Assembly (NCBI GenBank): GCA_020697635.1
Contig: JAEHCT010000051.1
Coordinates: forward strand, 1-8,154
Origin: Candidatus Bathyarchaeota archaeon
GTDB taxonomy: Archaea; Thermoproteota; Bathyarchaeia; TCS64
Direction of reading: 5' to 3'
Length of the DNA: 8,154 nt
Of this stretch, positions 1 to 4,907 are shown piece by piece. Numbering within the stretch: position 1 is the stretch's first letter; every line of letters starts with the position of its first letter. Both the position numbers and the translations under genes were made by a program. Under the pieces are notes generated by a model. The model did not search any database and was not told the origin of the DNA. It saw only the letters and a program-made list of their open reading frames with translations.

Positions 1-317
1 AGCACCCGTTCATCGAACTCGGGTCTGACGCTGAGGTCCCTCCGGGGGACGCCCTTCTCCTTGTAGAAATCCCTGATGTCCATGCACTCATACCCTACGC
101 CGTACTCATACGCTATGTCCTTGGCCTTGCACATCTTGTCGCCGCTCTTCCGGGTCCTCGAGTCCCTGACGTCGCTGAACATGAGGACGACGTCATAGCG
201 GCTGTCGGGCTCCAGACTTCTCTCTATGATCTTCCGCGCGTTGGTGCCTGAGCCGCTGGCGAAGCAGGCTGCCCGCATCCTGCCCTTCGTCGGGTCATGG
301 ACGGGTTTAGGGTTCAT
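1..317 (-). CDS. PurN-like formyltransferase, N-terminal part (runs off left edge)
   Basis: The first 105 residues are visible, starting at the ATG at 317. From residue 14 the protein reads MRAACFASGSGTNARKIIE, which fits the first strand and phosphate-binding glycine loop of glycinamide ribonucleotide formyltransferase (PurN; VLISGxGSNLQAII in bacteria). It is followed by YDVVLMFSDVRD (residues 41-52), like the second strand that ends in a Ser/Asn-Asp/Lys turn. Known PurN enzymes transfer a formyl group from 10-formyl-tetrahydrofolate to GAR in purine synthesis. The catalytic Asn-His-Asp residues lie further downstream, outside the window, so activity cannot be judged. The region around residues 53-100 is longer and more charged than in E. 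coli PurN, so a related formyltransferase with another substrate is possible. The start is supported by GGAGAGGAG at 334-326, 8 nt upstream, the only strong Shine-Dalgarno site in the window. A 13-residue extension precedes the conserved strand; the Met at residue 14 is an alternative start. Confidence 0.7.
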   Translation of the reverse strand, partial: MNPKPVHDPTKGRMRAACFASGSGTNARKIIERSLEPDSRYDVVLMFSDVRDSRTRKSGDKMCKAKDIAYEYGVGYECMDIRDFYKEKGVPRRDLSVRPEFDERV

Positions 318-325
318 GTGTGGTT

Positions 326-334
326 CTCCTCTCC
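326..334 (-). promoter_or_regulatory. Shine-Dalgarno site of the PurN-like gene
   Basis: On the minus strand the sequence is GGAGAGGAG, ending 8 nt before the ATG at 317. It complements the usual 3' end of 16S rRNA and decides the start. A TTATAA at 341-346 would place a transcript start at the ATG itself and leave this site out of the mRNA, so a longer leader from a more distant promoter (for example the CTTTTAAG at 418-411) is more consistent with its use. Confidence 0.6.
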
Positions 335-410
335 GTCAGGTTATAAGAGTGTCTGACATGGAGGACTGTTCACTTTCACCGATCTCTATCCGTGAATCTG
401 ATCCGTTTCA

Positions 411-418
411 CTTAAAAG
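411..418 (+). promoter_or_regulatory. TATA-like box upstream of the zinc-ribbon gene
   Basis: CTTAAAAG lies about 30 nt before the ATG at 447, the spacing expected for an archaeal promoter with a very short leader. Read on the other strand it is CTTTTAAG, so it could also serve the PurN-like gene with a leader of about 70 nt. It directly follows a GTGAA/TTCAC inverted repeat (392-411). Confidence 0.4.
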
Positions 419-446
419 CCTGGATCCATTGTCGAGCCCGAGAAAC

Positions 447-611
447 ATGACACAGGAACTAGTATACGAGGCTCCCGCGGAGACGCCCGACGAGGACGAC
501 TGGGCTCTCACCGTCTGCAAGAACTGTGAACACGTGGTACCCAAGACGATGCTCTGCCTCTACTGCGGCTCCCCGATACTCTTCAAGATGCCTAAGAACC
601 TCGAGAAATAG
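447..611 (+). CDS. Small zinc-ribbon protein (54 aa)
   Basis: The protein has an acidic N-terminus (EAPAETPDEDDW, residues 8-19) followed by a four-cysteine ribbon, CKNC at residues 24-27 and CLYC at 37-40, with the second pair in the typical knuckle context CLYCGSP. This is a one-zinc ribbon of the kind seen in small archaeal proteins of unknown partner; no catalytic motif is present. A TTG at 429 in the same frame would add six residues, but it is only about 13 nt from the TATA-like box, so the ATG at 447 is preferred. The gene ends 16 nt from the end of the convergent Cys-rich regulator gene. A nucleic-acid or protein-binding role is likely from the fold, but the specific function is unknown. 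Confidence 0.65.
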   Translation: MTQELVYEAPAETPDEDDWALTVCKNCEHVVPKTMLCLYCGSPILFKMPKNLEK

Positions 612-627
612 GCTCTGAAGCACCACA

Positions 628-2202
628 TCAGGATAACACGTCGTTTATTATCTCCGATACACGTTTCAACGACTTCTCGGATGAGTCGATGACCTCCACC
701 CTGCTCAGCCTGTATCCCTTGTAGCTCTTCAGCTTCGCCTCGTCATCACAGATCACTATGATGGGTGTATCGATCTTCCACCTCACCATCTCTAAAAGTA
801 TCAGCTTCGGGTCGATGTCACTAATCTCCGTGTCCAGTATGATGGCGTCGTGTTCTTTGCGGAGCTCCCTGAGGCCCAGCCTTCCCGTGAAGGCGTGGCG
901 GACCTCCACGCTTTGCAGCCGGGTTCTCTCAAGCCTCTCCAGTATCTTGGCCGCCGTCTCCTCGTTCTCCTCTATGAGGAGGATCGAGGTCTCTTTTCTT
1001 TGCACGACCTCCAGCTCGACGCGCATGGGTTTCTTCTCGACGGGTTTGGGCTTCTTCTTCTCTTTCTTCTCATTCTTCGAGAAAAGGCCGCCGAAGAGGC
1101 CCTTCTTCTCCTGTATAGGCTTCTCCTCTTCAACCGCGGGTTCAGGGGGCTCCTCTATAGCTTCCTCTTCTAGCAGATACTCTGGCTCTTGTCCCGGCTC
1201 CTGTGTCTCGCTGGTTTCCGTATACTCTAACTGAAAATCTTCGGACTCGCCTTCATCGAATACCGGCTCTTCGGGGGCACGCATCGACTCTGGTTCTTCG
1301 TACCCCGGCTCCTCCTCAACCTGCGTCTCCTCGGGGACACGCAGCGACACGGGCTCTTCGAAGCTCTGCTCGTCTATGAATACTAACTGCTCCGGCTCCT
1401 CTTCGAGTAACTTCTCATTTAGGCTCTCGGACTGCTCCATATCAGCGTCTATTGTCTCGTCAGGTGTGATGATGGCCTCTTCCACGGCTCCGGGGTGCAC
1501 CGGTTCTTGTTGTGCCTCCCTCAGTGAAGCCATCTCATCCTGGTCGATCATCTCGTAGCCTTTTGGGTTCTCGAAGCAGATGTCTTTGCTCTGGAACTTC
1601 GTCTTACACTTGATACAGTTGTAGGTGACAGACGGCTTCCCGGAGACCGAGCCGCAGCCATCGCACTCGTACATAGATTCGGCTATCGTGAATCCCGCGT
1701 CGTCCTCGGCGTCGGGGTCATGGTACTCTGCCGGGTCGTAGACGGCGCCGCACAGCGGGCAACGGCAATCTATTCCGTCGAAGTAGTCCTCGGTGTAGCC
1801 TGTGTAGCCACAGGCTCTATGCTTGATGACCTCCTTCTTCGTGATCTTCATGGACCCGCATCTTGGGCAGGATAGTACTATCATTACCACCGGGCTGTAG
1901 CAGCTTGGGCACAGGGCGACCGTGCCGTAGTTAATCTTCTTGATGTATCCATTCTGGGCTAGGGACTCAAGCAGCACCCTCATCTGATCGCTGTCATAGT
2001 AGGTTAGCAGGGACGCGAGCTCGCCGTAGGCTATGCCATCAGGCGTGAACTTGGGTAGGATCCTCTTGATCTTGAGGCCCTTCATCTGCTGGAGGAAGAA
2101 CTCCTCCTCATTGTTCAAAGCGGCAAGCGGTTTATCCTCTGATATCTGCGTGCTCTCGGATTCGCCCTCGAAGATACCCAGAAACGTGGAAATATCTGAC
2201 AC
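628..2202 (-). CDS. TackOD1-like Cys-rich protein with acidic linker and degenerate receiver domain
   Basis: The 524-residue protein has four parts. Residues about 30-95 look like a winged helix (ELASLLTYYDSDQMRVLLESL...YIKK). Residues 98-209 form a Cys-rich metal-binding region with CPSC 98-101, CPRC 112-115, HRACGY 128-133, CRCPLC 146-151, CDGC 180-183, CIKC 196-199 and C209, matching the general plan of Thaumarchaeal output domain 1. Residues about 220-365 are a very acidic Glu/Pro-rich linker, ending in a GLFGGLF-Lys-rich stretch (368-391). Residues 405-524 have the receiver fold (SILLIEEN, then AIILDTEIS with Asp457, then PIIVICDD). The usual acidic pair is Glu411-Glu412, the Thr/Ser position is Cys485, and no Lys follows strand five (VEVIDSSE), so normal phosphorylation is doubtful. 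The domain order, output first and receiver last, is unusual for response regulators. The start is GTG; an AT-rich box at 2236-2243 lies about 35 nt upstream. No histidine kinase is nearby. A role in signalling or transcription is inferred. Confidence 0.75.
   Translation of the reverse strand: MSDISTFLGIFEGESESTQISEDKPLAALNNEEEFFLQQMKGLKIKRILPKFTPDGIAYGELASLLTYYDSDQMRVLLESLAQNGYIKKINYGTVALCPSCYSPVVMIVLSCPRCGSMKITKKEVIKHRACGYTGYTEDYFDGIDCRCPLCGAVYDPAEYHDPDAEDDAGFTIAESMYECDGCGSVSGKPSVTYNCIKCKTKFQSKDICFENPKGYEMIDQDEMASLREAQQEPVHPGAVEEAIITPDETIDADMEQSESLNEKLLEEEPEQLVFIDEQSFEEPVSLRVPEETQVEEEPGYEEPESMRAPEEPVFDEGESEDFQLEYTETSETQEPGQEPEYLLEEEAIEEPPEPAVEEEKPIQEKKGLFGGLFSKNEKKEKKKPKPVEKKPMRVELEVVQRKETSILLIEENEETAAKILERLERTRLQSVEVRHAFTGRLGLRELRKEHDAIILDTEISDIDPKLILLEMVRWKIDTPIIVICDDEAKLKSYKGYRLSRVEVIDSSEKSLKRVSEIINDVLS
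1271..1360 (-). repeat. Two 30-bp direct repeats, 60 bp apart, within the acidic linker
   Basis: Positions 1271-1300 and 1331-1360 match at about 25 of 30 bases. They encode the related segments EEPVSLRVPEE (residues 282-292) and EEPESMRAPEE (residues 302-312) of the Cys-rich regulator. The exact 60-bp (20-codon) period suggests an in-frame tandem duplication in a disordered linker. Confidence 0.6.
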
Positions 2203-2235
2203 CTATCGCCGTTACTGAGACAGAATCTTCTGGTA

Positions 2236-2245
2236 AATTTATATT
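2236..2245. promoter_or_regulatory. Bidirectional TATA-like element between the regulator and the D-aminopeptidase
   Basis: On the plus strand AATTTATATT contains TTTATATT, a good archaeal box A. On the minus strand TATAAATT sits about 35-40 nt before the GTG at 2202, giving a leader of roughly 10-15 nt. In the plus direction it would give a leader of about 55 nt to the ATG at 2322, so the inverted repeat at 2258-2279 would fall around the transcript start. Confidence 0.5.
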
Positions 2246-2257
2246 AGAAACGGATTT

Positions 2258-2279
2258 ATGAAACTGAATACTGTTTCAT
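2258..2279. promoter_or_regulatory. Perfect 7-bp inverted repeat, candidate operator
   Basis: ATGAAAC (2258-2264) and GTTTCAT (2273-2279) are exact reverse complements separated by 8 nt, for a centre-to-centre spacing of 15 nt. A further GAAAC lies at 2247-2251. The position just downstream of the plus-strand TATA-like box suits a repressor site for the D-aminopeptidase gene. An RNA hairpin is less likely because the stem is short and AT-rich. The regulator is unknown. Confidence 0.45.
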
Positions 2280-2321
2280 CTTTCCCGCAAACCATCCCAT
2301 CGGCCAACAAGTCTTACATGC

Positions 2322-3179
2322 ATGAGAAAATATGTATTCTCTATGTATAAACCGGGTAGAGTCTTCATCTCCATCGACATGGAGGGCATAAGCGGGATAG
2401 TCAACTGGGTCGAGGTGGACAGGAACAACAGCGAGTACGCTTTCGCGAGGAAGCTCATGGTAGGTGACCTCAACGCAGCCGTGGAAGGCGCGCTGGAGGC
2501 CGGGGTCAAGGAGATAGTGGTCTCGGACGCCCACGGCGGCATGCGGAACATGAGGCCGGAGGACGTCCACGAGGCGGCGTACCTCGTCAGGGGCAGCCCG
2601 AAGCCCAACGGCATGATGGAGGGCATAGATGACAGCTTCGACGCCGCCCTATACGTGGGCTACCACAGCATGAAGGGCACGGTGAACGGCATCCTGTGCC
2701 ACACCATATCGGGGAGCGCCGTCGACGGGGTTTCCATTAACGGAAGGGAGACGGGGGAGTTCGGGCTTAACTCCGCGTTGGCCGGCTTCTACGGTGTCCC
2801 GTCGGTGTTCCTCGCCGGTGACTACGCGGCGACCAAGGAGGCCGAGGCCTTCGTGCCCGGGGTCACCACGGCGGCAGTCAAGTGGGCGGTGGGCAGGTAC
2901 TCCGCGAAGTGCCTGCACCCCAACGAATCTGGGAAGCTCATAACCGCGAAGGTGAAGGAGGCGCTGTCGAAACCGTTCCCCGAGCCGAGGTGCGTGGAGG
3001 AGCCCGTCGAGGTCAAGCTGAGGTTCACGTCCTCGACCATGTGCGACATAGTGTCGCTGATTCCCAGCTTCAAGCGTGTGGACGGCCGCACCATGAGGGG
3101 TGAATATGTTGACTACCAGACGGCCATCAACGCGCTCCGGGCGGGAATCTACCTCGGGGGAGCTGCCGAGAGAAGGTAG
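2322..3179 (+). CDS. dppA: D-aminopeptidase, DppA family (peptidase M55)
   Basis: M55 enzymes are zinc-dependent aminopeptidases that release D-amino acids such as D-Ala from short peptides and form ring-shaped decamers. The 285 residues compare with 274 in Bacillus subtilis DppA. The metal ligands are all visible: Asp19 and Glu21 in SIDMEGISG, His71 in SDAHGG, His115 in GYHSM and Glu146 in GEFGLNS. His127 (ILCHTIS) matches the His proposed as catalytic. No signal peptide is seen, so the enzyme is cytoplasmic. The ATG at 2322 gives an 18-residue lead before the conserved IDMEG motif; the ATG at 2343 gives 11, closer to relatives, and neither has a clear ribosome site. Archaea lack murein, so the likely role is breakdown of imported or scavenged peptides, though no peptide transporter gene lies next to it. 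The family assignment is firm; the natural substrate is inferred. Confidence 0.9.
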   Translation: MRKYVFSMYKPGRVFISIDMEGISGIVNWVEVDRNNSEYAFARKLMVGDLNAAVEGALEAGVKEIVVSDAHGGMRNMRPEDVHEAAYLVRGSPKPNGMMEGIDDSFDAALYVGYHSMKGTVNGILCHTISGSAVDGVSINGRETGEFGLNSALAGFYGVPSVFLAGDYAATKEAEAFVPGVTTAAVKWAVGRYSAKCLHPNESGKLITAKVKEALSKPFPEPRCVEEPVEVKLRFTSSTMCDIVSLIPSFKRVDGRTMRGEYVDYQTAINALRAGIYLGGAAERR

Positions 3180-3192
3180 ACATCTTTCATCA

Positions 3193-3202
3193 CCTTTTTT
3201 AG
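3193..3202 (+). promoter_or_regulatory. T-tract: dppA terminator and/or TATA-like box of the thioredoxin gene
   Basis: CCTTTTTTAG begins 14 nt after the dppA stop codon. Runs of T on the coding strand terminate archaeal transcription. The same stretch is 25-33 nt upstream of the ATG at 3228, the distance expected of a TATA box for a leaderless transcript. It may do both, or the two genes may simply be co-transcribed across the 48-nt gap. Confidence 0.4.
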
Positions 3203-3227
3203 CCGTGGCTCCGCGAGAACATTAGGA

Positions 3228-3749
3228 ATGTCAGGCCTACCCAGGAGATACGTATTACCGGCGATCGTCGTGTTGCTCGTCGGCGCGGCTGCTTCATACA
3301 TGTACTTCGGCCGCGGTGACGACTCGGTGACGTATGAGGAAGGCATCACGACGGGCTACCTAGTCACGGACATGGAGATACCTTTGCTGGATGGAGGAGC
3401 AGTCAGGTTCAGCGACCATGAGGGCAAGGTACTGGTAGTGGACTTCATGGCTCCATGGTGTGCGCCCTGCAGGGAGCAGATCAAGGTGCTTAAGGAGCTG
3501 GACGAGTTCCCGAACGTCGAGATAATCACCATCAACATAGACTCAAGGTACAACAGTAGCACCCTCAGAGGGTTCGCGGAGGCCGAGGGAGTCACGTGGA
3601 GCTTCGGCAGCTCCCCCGAGGCAGGCGGGACCTACCAGACTAACGCCATCCCCACCATACTGTTCGTGGACGCGGAGGGAGTCATCCGGTACCGGGGCTT
3701 CTTCACGACCCTAAACCGATTTGAGCAGCTAATGCAGAGTTATAGCTGA
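3228..3749 (+). CDS. Membrane-anchored thioredoxin-like protein (TlpA/ResA type)
   Basis: The 173-residue protein starts with two arginines and one hydrophobic helix (residues about 9-27), read as a signal anchor that places the rest outside the membrane. The thioredoxin fold follows, with the active site WCAPC at 77-81 (Cys78, Cys81) in the context VVDFMAPWCAPCREQ, and the cis-proline in NAIPT (Pro142). The IPLLDGGAVRFSDHEGK segment (51-67) before the fold is typical of the AhpC-TSA/Redoxin-like TlpA and ResA proteins, which reduce or exchange disulfides outside the cytoplasm, for example in cytochrome c maturation. Its stop codon overlaps the start of the CcdA-type gene by one base (TGATG), so the two are very likely translated together and the CcdA-type protein is the probable electron donor. 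No haem-binding or cytochrome maturation gene is visible nearby, so the target could be another secreted thiol protein. Confidence 0.88.
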   Translation: MSGLPRRYVLPAIVVLLVGAAASYMYFGRGDDSVTYEEGITTGYLVTDMEIPLLDGGAVRFSDHEGKVLVVDFMAPWCAPCREQIKVLKELDEFPNVEIITINIDSRYNSSTLRGFAEAEGVTWSFGSSPEAGGTYQTNAIPTILFVDAEGVIRYRGFFTTLNRFEQLMQSYS

Positions 3750-4411
3750 TGGACATGGAGTTGGCCAGCCTAGGCGTAGCTTTCACCGCGGGGATGCTCG
3801 CCGTGCTGGCGCCTTGCGCGCTGCCTATGCTTCCGTCTTACGTCGCGTACTACATGAACCTCGACGAGGATGAGAGGAGCCTCGGAGCATCCCTCGGGTT
3901 CGCGTTCATCGTCGTCACAGGGTTCCTCATCGTCTTCATGGTCGTCGGGCTCCTCCCCTCGTTCGCGTTGAACCAGGTATCGTCGAGGCTCGAATACGTT
4001 GCGCCGTTCATCGGGGCGCTGCTGATGCTGATCGGCTTGGCGTCCGGGCTCAGCGACGTCTTCGACAGGGTGCCGGCTGTCAACGTCTCTGCGCCCCGGA
4101 GGGCGGGCTACAGGAGCTTCTTCCTTTACGGCGTGGGCTACGGGGCGGCGTCCTTGGCCTGCAGTCTACCCGTCTTCGTATTGCTGGTTCTCCAGTCGTC
4201 GACAGCGGGCGGCCCCTTGGGCGTCTTCACGGCGTTTCTAGCGTATGGGCTCGGCGCCTCAGCCGTGATAGTGCCTCTTACGCTGGCCCTGACCTACTCG
4301 AAAGATTACGTGCACCAGCGGCTCGTCTGGCTGCTTCCACGAATCAAGAAGATAAACGCGGCGGTGCTGATCCTGGTGGGGCTGTACATGATTATCAGTT
4401 ATTTCATCTAA
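3749..4411 (+). CDS. ccdA: CcdA-type thiol:disulfide interchange transmembrane protein
   Basis: The 220-residue protein has six hydrophobic helices (about residues 7-32, 46-70, 84-104, 123-149, 155-182 and 201-220). The two redox cysteines of the CcdA/DsbD-beta family are present in their usual settings: Cys23 in LAPCALPMLPSY at the first helix and Cys138 in SLACSLPVF at the fourth. CcdA proteins take electrons from cytoplasmic thioredoxin and pass them through the membrane to an external thioredoxin-like protein; the overlapping upstream gene supplies such a partner. The ATG at 3749 shares a base with the previous stop. A second ATG at 3755 is also possible. The 3' end overlaps the convergent small gene by 8 nt. 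Confidence 0.88.
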   Translation: MDMELASLGVAFTAGMLAVLAPCALPMLPSYVAYYMNLDEDERSLGASLGFAFIVVTGFLIVFMVVGLLPSFALNQVSSRLEYVAPFIGALLMLIGLASGLSDVFDRVPAVNVSAPRRAGYRSFFLYGVGYGAASLACSLPVFVLLVLQSSTAGGPLGVFTAFLAYGLGASAVIVPLTLALTYSKDYVHQRLVWLLPRIKKINAAVLILVGLYMIISYFI

Positions 4412-4658
4412 TGGGCTTTAGCTCGTCCTTGTTTAACTCGATGAACTGCTGGATCAGGTTCCTCACCATCTCCTGGTTTTCCTGGGCCTTCATCTTGGAT
4501 AGAACGGTGTCCAGTGTGGCGTCGATGATGTCCCTCTGGAGCGCCAACGCTAGCACCAGGAACCTGCCGTCGTCCTCGTCCACGGCCTTGTACATCGCCT
4601 CCAGCATCTCTCGGTACGTCTGGATGAACGGCGACTCGCCGGCTTCCTCATCGACCAC
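4404..4658 (-). CDS. Small helical protein of unknown function (84 aa)
   Basis: I do not recognise the family. The 84 residues from the GTG at 4658 are rich in Asp/Glu and predicted almost wholly helical (SPFIQTYREMLEAMYKAVDE, then RFLVLALALQRDIIDATLDTVLSKMKAQE, then EMVRNLIQQFIELNKDELK), with heptad-like hydrophobic spacing suggestive of a helical bundle or oligomer. There is no Cys, no membrane segment and no signal peptide. The frame stays open upstream to 4817, but that part reads unlike a protein and overlaps another coding frame. A TATA-like GTTTTAA (4700-4694) lies about 40 nt before the GTG, consistent with a short leader and this start. The gene may alternatively be expressed from the promoter of the 33-residue gene 41 nt upstream. 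Confidence 0.6.
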   Translation of the reverse strand: MVDEEAGESPFIQTYREMLEAMYKAVDEDDGRFLVLALALQRDIIDATLDTVLSKMKAQENQEMVRNLIQQFIELNKDELKPIR

Positions 4659-4699
4659 TACTATGACCGAGATTGATGTGATCGACGTAGGTGTTAAAA

Positions 4700-4801
4700 C
4701 TATTGTCTTGACCCGAGGATGCCCCAGACTATGATCAGCGGCGCGTATACTACTACCTCCAGCCTCTTCCCTCCTGCAGATATCTCTTTGAGGAGGACCA
4801 A
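4700..4801 (-). CDS. Putative 33-residue membrane peptide
   Basis: A short reading frame from a TTG at 4801 to a TAG at 4700 encodes MVLLKEISAGGKRLEV followed by a hydrophobic segment VVYAPLIIVWGILG and a polar SRQ end. The composition (an amphipathic lead, a Gly-Gly-Lys-Arg turn, then one membrane helix) and the codon choice look like a real protein, and it explains coding-like sequence that the frame of the next gene does not. The start is uncertain: there is no ATG in frame, no clear ribosome site, and the frame is open upstream to a stop near 4843. A minus-strand ATATAAAA at 4886-4879 would give a leader of about 55 nt. The family is not recognised, and a peptide this short needs homologues to be confirmed. 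Confidence 0.4.
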   Translation of the reverse strand: MVLLKEISAGGKRLEVVVYAPLIIVWGILGSRQ

Positions 4802-4879
4802 TCCAAAGTGGTTGCAACGCTCTAAGACATCCGACGGTTAGCTGATCTAGGCCTTGACGGGGAACAACTAACCCCCTTT

Positions 4880-4887
4880 TTTATATT
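4880..4887 (+). promoter_or_regulatory. TATA box of the amidohydrolase gene
   Basis: TTTATATT is a near-ideal archaeal box A. Its centre is about 24 nt before the A of the ATG at 4908, so transcription should begin at or within a few bases of the start codon (leaderless). The C-run and T-run just upstream (4872-4882) occupy the BRE position. The reverse strand (ATATAAAA, 4886-4879) is also a good box and may drive the small minus-strand genes. Confidence 0.65.
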
Positions 4888-4904
4888 GTGACATACGATC
4901 ACAA
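4886..4904. promoter_or_regulatory. Perfect palindrome TTGTGA-N7-TCACAA, candidate operator
   Basis: Two exact 6-bp arms flank 7 nt, spanning the gap between the TATA box and the start codon at 4908. A dimeric repressor bound here would block RNA polymerase recruitment. Arms and spacing resemble winged-helix dimer sites. The regulator is not identified in the window. Confidence 0.5.
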
Positions 4905-4907
4905 AGT

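Noticed and set aside
341..346. TTATAA as the TATA box of the PurN-like gene
   Set aside because: It would put the transcript start at the ATG and leave the strong Shine-Dalgarno sequence outside the mRNA, so it is kept only as a weak alternative.
226..450. Plus-strand 74-codon frame at the left end
   Set aside because: It runs through the start and ribosome site of the PurN-like gene and into the promoter region, with no recognisable pattern.
758..1234. Plus-strand 158-codon frame rich in Ser and Phe
   Set aside because: It is the complement of the Glu/Lys-rich linker (GAG/GAA/AAG read as CTC/TTC/CTT) of the Cys-rich regulator.
4411..4734. Plus-strand open frame of 107 codons
   Set aside because: It is the antisense of the 84-residue helical gene and is rich in Ser/Met/Trp runs typical of a shadow frame.
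4659..4817. N-terminal extension of the 84-residue helical gene to an ATG at 4817
   Set aside because: The extra residues have no protein-like pattern, overlap the better 33-residue frame, and would skip the TATA-like element at 4694-4700.
4802..4879. Possible tRNA or small RNA between the small genes and the amidohydrolase
   Set aside because: No cloverleaf, TTCRANY loop or stable long stem could be drawn; only promoter elements are supported.
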